NCBI GenBank assembly: GCA_032358165.1
Contig: JAALGY010000015.1
Location: 2,480,001 to 2,544,000 of the forward strand
DNA length: 64,000 bases
Direction: 5' to 3'
From: Diplosphaera chodatii
Lineage: Eukaryota; Chlorophyta; Trebouxiophyceae; Prasiolales; Stichococcaceae
Shown: piece after piece, positions 23,405 through 33,939 of the stretch
Position numbering within the stretch: the stretch's first letter is position 1
Layout of the letters: each line of letters begins with the position of its first letter
Position numbers and translations under genes: made by a program
Notes under the pieces: generated by a model
The model's database searches: none
What the model was told of the DNA's origin: nothing
What the model saw: only the letters and a program-made list of their open reading frames with translations

Positions 23405-26154
23405 CTATCCTGCATCGTGGTATTGTGTGCTAGTGATGGGCAGCGGGTAGTCTCTTGGTAGCCACACTCCGCAGTCCTCCTGCTGCGCCCTAGTCATGCG
23501 CCATGGCTGATGTATGTGCACCGTTGGCACCTTTGCAACTTCCGGCACCCACTTGCAAATGTACAGCCCGCCTGGGTCGTAGCTTGTGCCCTGTGCAGAT
23601 GGCACATCACGACCTTCACTTCTTATCACCTTTGTCACGGGCCCTGTCTTCGCCCTGTCAGCAGTACCACCTTGCAGGGACGTTCCGACCTAACTCACGC
23701 ACCTGTCTGACGACGTGAAAGCGTGCAGCACGGCCAGGCGCGAGCCCCGCTGCCGACACCCAGTTGCCCCAGTTGGAGCACACATCATAGTCCACAAGCC
23801 GTGACTCGAACCAGTCGGCGCCCAGCCGCCAGTCGATGCCCAGGTCATGCACCAGGTAGCTGGCCACGTTCTGCCGCCCGCGATTTGACATGTACCCTGC
23901 AGAAGGTGGTGCGCTCATCAGCATGAGGCCCTGCCAGCAGCCTGTCCACTGTAGAACGTCACTGCCGGCTGCAACCCAGATACCCAGCCTAGAGTTTAAG
24001 CAATCTGGAGCAGCCACTACCATGTATGTGACAAGGAGATGGAGCCATGAAACCAGCAGAAACATCACACACACCTCATGCACATACCTGTCTGATCCAG
24101 CTCCCGCATGTTCGCATCAATGAATGGAATGCCAGTGGAGCCATCTCGCCAGCGTCTGAACGCTGCCGACTCGTCCCGCCACTCTCGCCGCTCGCCCGTA
24201 ATGCCGTGTTTCAGGAACACATGGCGCCCGTGCTTCAGGCAGAACAACCTGCACAGACACGGGCAGAGACCTGCACACCCCTGCTCGTCGGTTTGCATAC
24301 TCCAGTGGGCACAAGATTAAAACTCATGTGCTGAGCCGTTCTGGTCGGTTCTGGTCCTGTTGAGGTATTCAATTCACACCCTGCAGACGGCAGGCAGGGG
24401 CGCACCTGAACCAGTCGCGCACGAGCAGGTGGAAGACCACCATGCGAGTGCTGTCATTGCTCGTTCGCGCTGCCTCGTACCGCCGCACTTCGTGGTACAC
24501 CCGCCGTGGCGATATGCAGCCCAGCGCCAGCCAGGCGGCCAGCTTGGTGGAGTCGTCAGCTCCCATCAGGCCTGGGCAATCAGTCTGCCGTCAAACCCCC
24601 AAGAACAGGGACCACAGGGCAGACAAGCAAGCGTAAGCTGATGGACCGCTTGGCAGTGCAGCCGGGTGGCATACAGGGAGACCGCTGTTGCTTCAGCGTG
24701 CATCTCACGGCAGGTGGCGTGGAGCCGTACCATTGCGGGTCTCAGCGTAGTGAGCCACAGCGTCCGATTCCCAGACATACTGCTGCAGCCGCCTGAGCCC
24801 CGCTGCCTCCCCGCCCTCGAAGCGCAGCACAGCCTGCACAACAGGTGCAGCAGAACACCACCCCTCAGCTGGCAGTCGCAGACACGACTGCAGCATGAAA
24901 GATGCAAGGGGCACCATGCACATGATTCTCTCTGAACAAGGCTATGGTGGGCACCTGGTTGCAGGGCGTCTCAGCTGTGATGGATAGGCCTGCAAGACTG
25001 TCTGCTGCCTGTGCCAGGGCCGCCGGGCTGCGTGGCCGAAAAGCAGAGGATATGGCCGGCAGCCCACCCTTGGGCAGTGGCAAGCATGCCACATCTGGCA
25101 TTGGCAGCTCAGCACGCACCCTCCAGTGCTCTGGCTCCTCCACCTTTTTCCTGCATCCAGTTGTCCAGCTTGAAACAACCATAGAACATGGTGCCGTACA
25201 GGTACTGACTTGGCATGCGTCACCATTTGCACTTGCAACCATGATGGGGTCCTCACCAAGCCCGTACCTGAACTTGGTGAAGCTGTCTGGGAGGTTGGTG
25301 GCCACGGCGTCAAATGGCCAGTCATCGCGGTGCAGCAGGGTGCTGCCCCACAGCCTGATCAGCCGCCCCGCGCCTTGTCGCTCCAGCAGCGCCTGTGCGC
25401 TGGACATCAAGAACAAGTCGTCCTGAGGGCTGAATCTGCAGCTTCACCACTCAGGGTTCGCCTGGGTTGCTTCCTTGGGTGCAAGAACCGCAATATGTTT
25501 GCATGGCAGGCGCTGCATGCACCTCGACGGCTGCATCGTCGTTGCACTCCTCTGACGTGACCTCCTGCTGTGTCAGCACCGTAAACTGGGTCCCAGCGGC
25601 GCAGTGAGCCAGCAACTCTGCACGTGCGTGATTAAAAGCGTGATCATGTAGTGCGCTGCCAGGTGCAGAGAGCCAGATGCTCAGTCTCGTAATCAGCTTT
25701 GCACCTGTCAATGTCTGCTCAGGAGTGCTGTTGGTGGTGAGCAGGTCGCTGCCAATGCCCGCAAGCGCCCCCCGCAGCGCCTCGACCGACTCAAAGAGGA
25801 ACCTCGCCCTAAATGGACCCGTCTTGGGGTTACCCCACCTCGTGGTACCAACGAGGCGCGGGTCATAGCAAAACATTGGCACCACCTGCAGTGAGTGGCC
25901 GAACCAGCGTCAAGTATGGTGTTACCACTCGATGCAGCAGTCCTTAAAACGAAGATGCAAGGAGACTCTATCAGCACCTGCACATGTGGGTCAGCCTTGA
26001 CACGCCGAGCTGCCTCATGCAGGATGGCGCTGTCGTGCAGCCGGAGGTCGTTGCGGAACCACGGGACAACTGTGTGCCGCCCCTCCTGTTTTGCGCGGGC
26101 CGTGCTGCCCATCGATGCGGTGCTGGCGACCCTGCCGCGGCCTGCCCACTGCAT
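23405..26154 (-). CDS. CRY-DASH cryptochrome, paralog A (diverged substrate pocket)
   Basis: Blue-light flavoprotein of the photolyase/cryptochrome family, DASH class; relatives repair CPDs in single-stranded DNA or act as photoreceptors. The start at 26154 gives [20 protein letters not shown], a basic Ser/Ala-rich leader that could target plastid or mitochondrion. The photolyase N-terminal domain begins [15 protein letters not shown] near 26050, with [20 protein letters not shown] near 25870 and [20 protein letters not shown] near 25600. The FAD domain has [20 protein letters not shown] near 24560, [19 protein letters not shown] near 24150, [20 protein letters not shown] near 23880 and [10 protein letters not shown] near 23770. 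It ends [20 protein letters not shown] and [13 protein letters not shown] at 23405. Electron-transfer Trp positions in IDWR and GNW are kept. The pocket segment reads FHLLVRDWF, so the usual Trp in WRD is Val (codon 24420-24422). No long C-terminal tail is seen. Confidence 0.92.
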
Positions 26155-27225
26155 GTCACAAGGACAACCATGCAACCAGATCTTCCTGCACCCACTGTTA
26201 TGCAGTGATCAGGTGGCAGCGATCGCAGGGTCAAACAGGCAGCTGCTCACATCATAACGGATGAGGTGGCTAGGTGAGGCTGTGGGCAACCTCGCGCGGC
26301 AGCTCCATCCAGGCAGACGCAGCGTAGCCCAATTCAGCGCCGTGGCGCAGTAGATATCAAGGGACCCTTGATCAGCGGGACCTGCAACGCTTGTCTAGCA
26401 GGCTGAGTTTCTTGACATGACATGCGGAGTGGGCATTATTTGTTCTGTAGATGACATGCACAGCGTAGGTAGTCCAGCGCTGCAGCGCAACAGAATGCAA
26501 GGCCTTGTCTGACTGACTCAGCAACACTTGCAGACTACAAGACAGGAAGTGTGTTGTTCGGCATCGTGGAAATGAGAAATAAGGCCCACACAGCGACTGC
26601 ACCCGCATGGACTTGCATGGCATGCAACCCACATCACCCCGGGTGTACGGCATGCAGAGCCCGTACATCAACTGAGATATGCCCCGATGCGCGTTGCAGC
26701 ACAGCGTAGTGTACATTTGCGTAGGTGCATGTATCGTGGGGTCGCACACCTGGCTTATTACCGGCTGAGCCAGCTTGATGTCTGCATCATACATTTGTTG
26801 CAAACGTCGACAATCAGCAGTCTGACCGCTAGCAAACGACATCAATCAAGACCTACTGTCTCCTCGGCACAGCAAGCAGCAGCACTCACATCTTATGTGA
26901 GCCTTGCTGCACGCTGTCCAGCGACTTCAGTGTATCGTGACATTGGAGCATTTCACACCGCCAGTGTGTGCGCCAAGTTCAGGGGAAGGACGGCCGGTAT
27001 CGGTTGCTGCCGTCTGGCCGCAGCGGCAGCTAGGTTCCCGCTTTGAAGCTGTGGGTACAGGTTGCAGCAGGTTCAGCGGCACACGCACTTGTTGCCGGCG
27101 GCTTTGCCGCAGCCATTGCATCGCCACCGCATGGACAGTCCTGCAGACAGCAGCCGCACAGATCTGCCTGCGAATCTCGCCACAGCTGCGGAAGCTGCTC
27201 CTGAGCACAGCAGCACCGCACTGCA
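26155..27225. promoter_or_regulatory. Divergent intergenic region between CRY-DASH A and GTG/GPR89
   Basis: Just over 1 kb between divergently transcribed start codons, so it should carry both promoters. No protein family is seen on either strand. I could not identify a light-response or TATA element with confidence. Confidence 0.35.
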
Positions 27226-30200
27226 ATGACGCTGTCCGATGCAGCGGTCATCGTGGGGTCGCTGCTGGGCCTCGGCGTTGCAGGATGGCAGTTTCTGGAT
27301 CACAGCCTCTACAGGGACCACGAGGAGAAGGACCCCGTAGTGCAGGTGTGTGCCTGCTCAGCTGTAGGCCCGCAGTGGCGGTGCAGGGGGCTGCCGGCTG
27401 ATACTGGGTGTTACAAAGCAGAAGCAGGCAGCCTTACATTGTAGCTGTTGGTGTGCAGGTGCTCTTTGCAGCAGTGTTTGCACTATCGGTCAACCTGCTG
27501 CAGCTGGTACTATTCGAGATTCTGGACGTGCTGTCAGTCCGGTGAGTCTCCTGGGCCAGGCGTCATGCTGCTGTCCACACTGCAGATCATGAGCTGGCTG
27601 GTTGCCGAACGCTACATGAAGAATCGCAGGGCTCGATGGCTGGACTGGCGGGCGACAGTGATCGGCATGCTGGTGCTGCTACTGGTGGTGCTGCCCTACT
27701 ACCACTGCTACCGCACACTCGCCAACACCCGTGAGCACGCCCACACACTCCTGTCAAGCACCTCACAGCAGCAGGGCGTTCTGCAGTGCTGAGGCCTGCA
27801 AACCATCCACAAGTTGGCATTGTTCTGCTGGTGACAGATGCACGGTGACACCACCGCTGTGCATGTAGGCAAAATCCAGGCATTGCGTGCTGCGGCTGGA
27901 GCAGCGCTGTTTCTGGGCGCCTTCATGTACGGCTTCTGGCGCATCGGCATCTACTGGCCGGGCGTGCCGCCACCTGACCACGGCTTCTTCCGCCTCAAGC
28001 AGGTGGGCTAGCACACTCTGTGTTCCAAGTCATGACCTCATGATTCAGCCGACACGCAGCTTCTGATGGCATGTGCCTGATGCAAGATCTGCCTTGCCTT
28101 TTGCTCGACATGCGCCCTTGCATTGCTCACAGGCCATCAGCCGGGTGGGGGTGATGGGCGTGACGCTCATCGCGGTGCTGTCGGGCTACGGCGCGGTCAA
28201 CATGCCGTACTCGTACATCTCCCTGTTCATCCGCCCGGTGGACAAGCTGGAGATCGCTGCCATGGAGGCGCAGCTGCTGCAGGTGGGCTGCTCTGACCAG
28301 CTCAAGCCATGGGCAGGCAGGTTGCTACATGTGCAAAAAGCTATGAACAGCAGGCAGCAGCAGCAGCAGCAGCAGCAGCAGCCAAGGTTGCAATCATGGT
28401 CGTGGCTGGCACATCTGCAGCCAAGGGCCGCAATCCTGGACATAGCTGAGCCACCTGCAGCAGCAGCACCTTGGTGTCTGTCGGCAGGTGATGGAGACGG
28501 CGGTGTCGAGGAAGAAGCGCATGATCCTGACGGCGCGGGAGCTGGCGGCGCAGCGGGCCGCGGGGCCGGCGTCCAGCCGCGGCTTCCTGCGCTCCCTGGT
28601 GGCCTCCGTCACGCGCCCCGCGCAGCGCTCAGCAGCCGACACGCTGGCAGCCCTCACAGCTGAGGTGAGCCAGCGGTCTACACCGAGTGAGGGGTGGTTA
28701 GTGCAGTGGCGTGTCCCGGTGGTCGCTGCTAGCAAGGTGTCCAGATGTTGCTCGTCCGATGCTGGACCAGAGCACAGTTTCAGTGTGAAACAGCCGTTGC
28801 TAGCTTCAGCGGCATTGTCTGGTGATGGCGCAGGTCAAGTCTTTGGAGGCGCTGGGCAAGGCGCTGTACCTGGAGGTGCTGGAGCTCAAGAAGGAGCGGG
28901 AACGGGCGCTGGAGTCCCGCACGCTCGCCGGTCATGCGAAGAACCTCATGGGCTACATGCTGTCCGCGTACTGCCTGTACAAGTGAGCCTCTTTACCAGC
29001 ATTGTTCTGCATCACATCGAGAGTTTGACGTTGCATGAGGCAGACAGTCATTCACACTGAAGTGTGTGAGCTGCAATGTTGAGTGCGTGCTGGTGTCTCT
29101 GTGTCGTGCGAACTGGAACCATGGTGACAGGACGATGATGAGTGCCATTGCTGACTTGCAGGATGTACGCGTGCGTGCGGGCGCTCATCTTTGGGGAGGA
29201 CTTCACCACGGACCCTGTCAGCCAGGGGCTGGGCTTTGCGCTGCGCTACTTCAGCGGCGGCGCAATCGCGCTGAATGTGCCCCTCGTTTCACAGGTGCGA
29301 ACTCAACCACTTTCCTATGAGGAGTTCTATTGCAGCACAGCCCTCTTTGTTCGAAGCACGCTGACCAAAGCATCTCGAAAACTTCAGGTCTATCGAGTTT
29401 AGTCTAGGCAATCTAGATTGATGTAGGCATCTGACATGTTTATAGAATCGAGCGCACTGACAGCCGGTTCCCGCAAAGGCAGCAGTGCAGGCTCGCTGTG
29501 GCTGCCATTGGCAGCAGACACCGTAAAAGCCCGGCGCACAGGGCATGGCACAGCAGCACAGTCTGCTGCAGTTGCCGACCGCTTTAGCTGTGGGCTGATC
29601 CAGGCGTTCTCCTTGCCTGTCGCTGCTGCGCTAATTCGCGATGCTGGCCAAGAAGGGCAGTCTGGCGCTGCCCAAGTCGGCACATGCGCTGTACTGTCGT
29701 CTTCTCTTGGCTGGTGCTTGGCGGTGGCAGTCACCTCGCTGTCGCACTGCGTACTTTCAGACTGCGTGCTGATGTCGCTGTGCCGGGCTGCTGTTTGCAG
29801 CTGCTGGCTGCTGCCGCGCGATGGTTCATACCTCAGTGCTGTCACGATGGGGCTGCTGGCAGTCGTGCTTGCCGTGCACGCTACAGCTGAAACATGCACT
29901 GCCGACCTTTCAGCCCACGAGTGGCTGCCTCTGCCTCCTGCCTGCGAGGGTGTGGCATGCCGCAGCACGCACTCCACGTCCTGTTTCGGTGCAGCCTCCT
30001 TCTGTACCAAATGCTGCTGCTGCGGTGCTGCGTCAGGGCTTTCGGTCAATGTGACTGCATGCGAAGCATTGTTTCGCGTTGGCGTCACTGCTGCGGATGT
30101 CGCAGCGGCGGCTGTCGCAGCAGCGTTTGTCGCAGCTGCCCGCTGGGCTGCTGCCTGTGCTGCATAGGCGTCGATTCGTGCGTTGGCAGCTGCCAGATTG

Positions 30201-33200
30201 CCACTGTTGGCCAGCTGCGCAAGGGGCCCAGCCATCTTGCCACAAATGGGCTGCACTGCACATGGCCTGATGTCCAGAAGGGCGTGGCGCAGCTCACTTT
30301 GTGAGCCATGCATGCTCCACAGGACATACCAAACCCCGTTCTCCTGTAGTGCAGCGAGGCTCGGGTTGAAGAGGGGGACAGGGCCAAAATCACCTTGTAG
30401 TTGTCATCCAGTCATTCTGCATAGCAGGCAACGGCATCCCACCTGAAAGGGTGCCGTGGGTGTGCGCAAGCAGGTGGTGCATTTGCCGCCCTTGCTGCTC
30501 TTCCCTGTCAGCTCAACCTCCTCAGCTGCTGTCATCACCCACTTCTGGGTGCTGGGACGGATGAACAACGGCTCTGGTTGACCTGAGCAGGTAGTGGAAG
30601 CAGCAGTCAATGCATACAAGGCCACATCAAGCATAGCAAAGCTTGCAATGCCCCCTAGCGCTAGAGGTAGAGGGCAATGTGTGAGTTTCACCTCTGTGCC
30701 TGGCAGCCTTGCGGGCCTTCGATACATGGTTCTGTAGCTCGCGGCTGCCACAGATGTGGAACCTGCAGCAGAGTGTGGTACGCACATCTGACACGAATTG
30801 TTGTGCAGCTCCTGCTCGTGCACGGAATTGGCAGTGCGAAGCATCTGCAGGCAGCTGCTTCTAAGAGCTGCTGCTCACCGTGTGGCTGTGGGGTCGGCTG
30901 TGCAAAGTCCCGGGCACAGGAGGTCCAGTTCCTTGACTCGCTCTGCCTGCAGCAGTCGGGACAGACACTGCTGTGTGCGGCGCCCTCATCCATGCGGTGG
31001 TGCAGTGTGGTGCGTGCTGTAAGCGTTGCACCCAATGTCTTGCATGGGTCCCTTGTCTCGAGCCGCACCTGCTTGCCGGGCCCAAGCCATGCGAAGGAGG
31101 TGCTGCTTGCAGGCTCCAGATACATCTTAGCACCGCCAAAGCGGTCGCTGATGTGCCGCAGCACCGCCTCGCACCCCAGCGTCTCGGCACTGCAGCCACG
31201 AGGGATGTAAATGCATGGGGCAAGCCCAGAGCAAGCAGCGACAGTCGCTTCAGTGTAGGTCCAATCATGTCAGCACATTGGCACCAAAGTGGCGACCAAA
31301 CGCTTGTGATTTGGCCACCTGATGTACACGCGGCTGGCGCCGTGCTGTCGGATAAGGGTCTCCACCTGCCGCAAGGCCTCGCTGCGCAACGGGAAGTCCT
31401 ACAGCAAGTGCAAGCCCCTCAGTGCCTGATGCTACGTTATCAGGCAATGGCAGGCCGTGCGCTGCGGTGGTGTCCACGACCCAAGACAGCCTTGTCAGCC
31501 TGCAGTGCACCAGGTTGGCGCACCAGCTGCGCCTCGCCAAAGGTGCAGTCCAGGTAGAGCAGGTCTGGCGCAAGGGCCCGCGCTGGCAGCAGCGCCAGGT
31601 AGCGCTCGTCTAGGCGAGCATCGCCCGTGTGCAATATGCAACCAAAGGCTCCCTGTGCAAGAGTGTAGAGGCTCTTGATCTGTATTCAGTGTACGCCGTG
31701 CACCGCAGCATAGACACTTTAGCATAGGCATACTCAAGCGGTAGCTGAGGCTGTGATTTCAAACCTCGGTCTGTGGGTTAGCAAACTGCTGAGGCTTCCT
31801 CACCTCGAACAGCAGCATGGCAGCGCCATCGCAGTGCTGTGATGGGATGGCCATCACTCTGAACGTCTCGCCGCTGGCTGTCGTGACCTGCAGCAGCACT
31901 GGGCAATTCCTGCAGAGTTGTTCCTCACGTGTGTGCTGTGCAGTGGTGCTTCTGATGCACAGACTCGCCGCTCACCTGCTGGGCCTCATGGTCCTCCAGG
32001 GCTTCCCTGAAGTCAGGATCTTGGGGATTAGGCATCTCCAAGATGTGAAACGTGGTCCTGGCCCGCGCTAGACACGGAAAGCGGATCAACAGCAGCTCCT
32101 TAGTGATTGCTGTGCACCACAGCTCGGCTGCATGTTTCTCGATGTCCACAGCGTGGTCCTTATGTGCGTGCGTGACGAACTGCGGCTTTTCAACATCGTT
32201 CCACGCAAATGTGTCAACTGTGAAGGGCAGGGCTTTGTGCACGGCTGAAACGCCGAAGCTGTCTTTGGCCATCACCTCAACACAGAATGCATCGGTCGCT
32301 GTGCAACTCAAGATAGCGACTGCTGCATTGCATAGCTCGATCAGTCTCGTTCATCAATATGAGGACGTTTGACCAGCCGCTCTGTAAATGGACTCGAATT
32401 CCAGATCTCGAAGCCAAAGCTTGAACTCGAAGTGCTGCAGGGTTGGTTTGCCCGTGTTCCATGGAGAGCATGCACATCTTATGCAGGATCACGTCTGACC
32501 GATGTCTTGACTGATCATGATGTATCTTGCTTCGCAGTATCTGACGCTGGCGTTCATCGGCTTTATCAGTGCCAGCAGCATGCGGGGATTCCTGCGGGAC
32601 ATGCGGAGGGCATTTTCAGCAATTGCTGGCGGCGGCAACTCGACAACGTTGGTGCTGCTGCTCACCGAGCTGATGGGCCTGTACGCCATCTCCAGCCTGC
32701 TACTGATTCGCAAGCAGCTGCCGCTGCGATACAGGTGCTTGACTGTCACTGTACATGACCTCTGGCGCACGGCGTCTTTGCCAACTTCTATCCTGCTGCT
32801 TGTTGTCGGCATACTGAAGCCTACATCATCATGGAATGTCTGAAAATCGATCCAAATGGCGTAGTTCTGTGCGATAAGGCGCCTGGACTGAAAGCCTTTT
32901 CCTGCTGGCAGGTCTGTGATCACGGAGGTACTGGGCGGGGAGCTCAAATTTGAATTCTTCCATCGGTGGTTCAACTCGCTCTTCCTAGCCAGCGTGGCCC
33001 TCACGCTGCTCCTGCTGTACGGGTACGCCTGCGGTCTGCAGCTTGCTGGTGACACAAATGCAGTGCACAGCATCTGTCTGCAGGTGGCTTTGCTGCTAGT
33101 CATGTGCTGCGGCATGATTCAAGAGCATTGGGTGCCTTCCTGCGTCTTGGACCAGCACTCTGCTTATCATGTGTTTGCCTACTGCAGGAAATACCAGCAT

Positions 33201-33260
33201 TCACTCGACGAGGGGCCGCCTGACCTGCCACTCTACGCAGCGCACCACACGAAAGCATGA
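27226..33260 (+). CDS. GPR89/GTG-type multi-pass membrane protein (Golgi pH regulator family)
   Basis: Eukaryotic GPR89 family: in animals an anion channel that acidifies the Golgi, in Arabidopsis GTG1/GTG2, described as GTP-binding ABA receptors. Exons in order: [20 protein letters not shown] (start 27226), [20 protein letters not shown] near 27460, [20 protein letters not shown] near 27650, [20 protein letters not shown] near 27900, [20 protein letters not shown] near 28135, [20 protein letters not shown] near 28500, [20 protein letters not shown] near 28835 and [20 protein letters not shown] near 29190. After a 3.2-kb intron come [20 protein letters not shown] (32538), [20 protein letters not shown] near 32655, [20 protein letters not shown] near 32917 and a stop at 33260. 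Homology to human GPR89 is collinear across the long intron (VSQ then YLTLAF, matching WSQ then HISFIL), so this is one gene. About nine membrane segments are expected. Confidence 0.93.
28355..28382. repeat. (CAG)n microsatellite in a GTG/GPR89 intron
   Basis: An uninterrupted run of about nine CAG triplets lies in the intron between the exons ending AAMEAQLLQ and beginning [10 protein letters not shown]. It is not translated in the spliced product. Its many AG dinucleotides lie about 100 bases upstream of the true acceptor. Confidence 0.85.
29295..32537 (+). other. Long GTG/GPR89 intron hosting a nested opposite-strand gene
   Basis: The donor GTGCGA follows CTCGTTTCACAG at 29294. The acceptor TTCGCAG ends at 32537, directly before the TATCTGACGCTG exon. 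At about 3243 bases it is more than ten times longer than neighbouring introns, and almost all of the excess is the complete Artemis-like gene at 29399-32272 on the minus strand. Only about 100 bases on the donor side and 265 on the acceptor side lie outside the nested coding span. Confidence 0.88.
29399..32272 (-). CDS. Artemis/SNM1-like metallo-beta-lactamase DNA-repair nuclease, nested in a GTG/GPR89 intron
   Basis: Beta-CASP metallo-beta-lactamase of the DCLRE1 family, expected to be a 5' exonuclease or endonuclease processing DNA ends or crosslinks in the nucleus. The start at 32272 gives [20 protein letters not shown], then the zinc motif [16 protein letters not shown] near 32175. [20 protein letters not shown] follows near 31870, [20 protein letters not shown] near 31640 (third metal motif), [12 protein letters not shown] near 31560, and [11 protein letters not shown] near 31130. 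[20 protein letters not shown] near 30570, then [14 protein letters not shown] and [19 protein letters not shown] near 30290, correspond to the end of plant Artemis-like proteins (At1g27410 type). A single large last exon (about 30300-29399) then adds roughly 270 residues rich in Ala, Ser, Thr and Gln, which I do not recognise. It ends [12 protein letters not shown]. The gene lies wholly inside an intron of the plus-strand GTG gene. Confidence 0.88.
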
Positions 33261-33939
33261 ATACGATCAGTCAGCAGCGACCTGTGCTGTTAACCTGTGC
33301 GCAAGCAAACACACTACCGTATTCAGTGATGTGCAGTCTTACTTGAGGCTTCTGCCTTCTCTGGATCAGCACTAAACTCCATCAGCGGAACCCCTAGACT
33401 CGCCGGCTAACTGGGGCACTCCCAGTTAGCGGAACCCCTACTTCTGATGTCAGGCAGTAGTTGTGATGTCAGCTCAGTCAGCATCCTACTTGTACCGGCC
33501 GAGAACCTGCTCCCGCGCTGATGTCCACGTGGTCACTGTGGCTGTCAGACACGATGCAGACTTGCTGCTGGCTCGTATGCGCACATTCGATCGTTGCATC
33601 AACATACAATGGCTGTAGTTTGGTTTCTTGCCATTTGCTGAGGGTGGAGCTTGGGTGCAGCATCACACGAGCAGCAATTGGCGTGATCAACTGCTGTGCT
33701 TCAGCTGACATTTTCTGGCCAAGCTGGCGACATTTAGGATAGGACGCGGCTCATTTGCCATCGGTTCGCGTTGCATACAGCTTCGCCTTGCCACTGTGAG
33801 ATATGATTGCACTTCTGCGATGCATGGACTGCCATCAGTGCACACCGTACCGCATGTGCGTGCGCAGCCTCTGCATCGCTACCTGCACATGACCTTTTGC
33901 CAACCTGCGGACCAACGATGACGACCATCTACGGCTTCA
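33261..33939. other. Intergenic region with a hairpin/direct-repeat element
   Basis: This lies between the GTG/GPR89 stop and the CRY-DASH B start. It contains the structured repeat described at 33384-33440; otherwise no coding signal. It must supply the GTG 3' end and the CRY-DASH B promoter. Confidence 0.4.
33384..33440. repeat. Hairpin bracketed by 13-bp direct repeats
   Basis: AGCGGAACCCCTA occurs at 33384-33396 and again at 33428-33440. Between them is a perfect 10-bp inverted repeat, GCTAACTGGG (33406-33415) and CCCAGTTAGC (33421-33430), with a GCACT loop. Direct repeats around an inverted repeat resemble a small insertion or a structured 3' end element. I see no longer terminal inverted repeat. 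Confidence 0.8.

Noticed and set aside
26316..26400. GCCGTGGCGCAGTAG, reminiscent of a tRNA D-arm start
   Set aside because: I could not fold a cloverleaf with anticodon and T arms downstream.
28345..28390. Polyglutamine tract in a protein
   Set aside because: The CAG run is in an intron of GTG/GPR89; flanking exons join without it and match GPR89 proteins.
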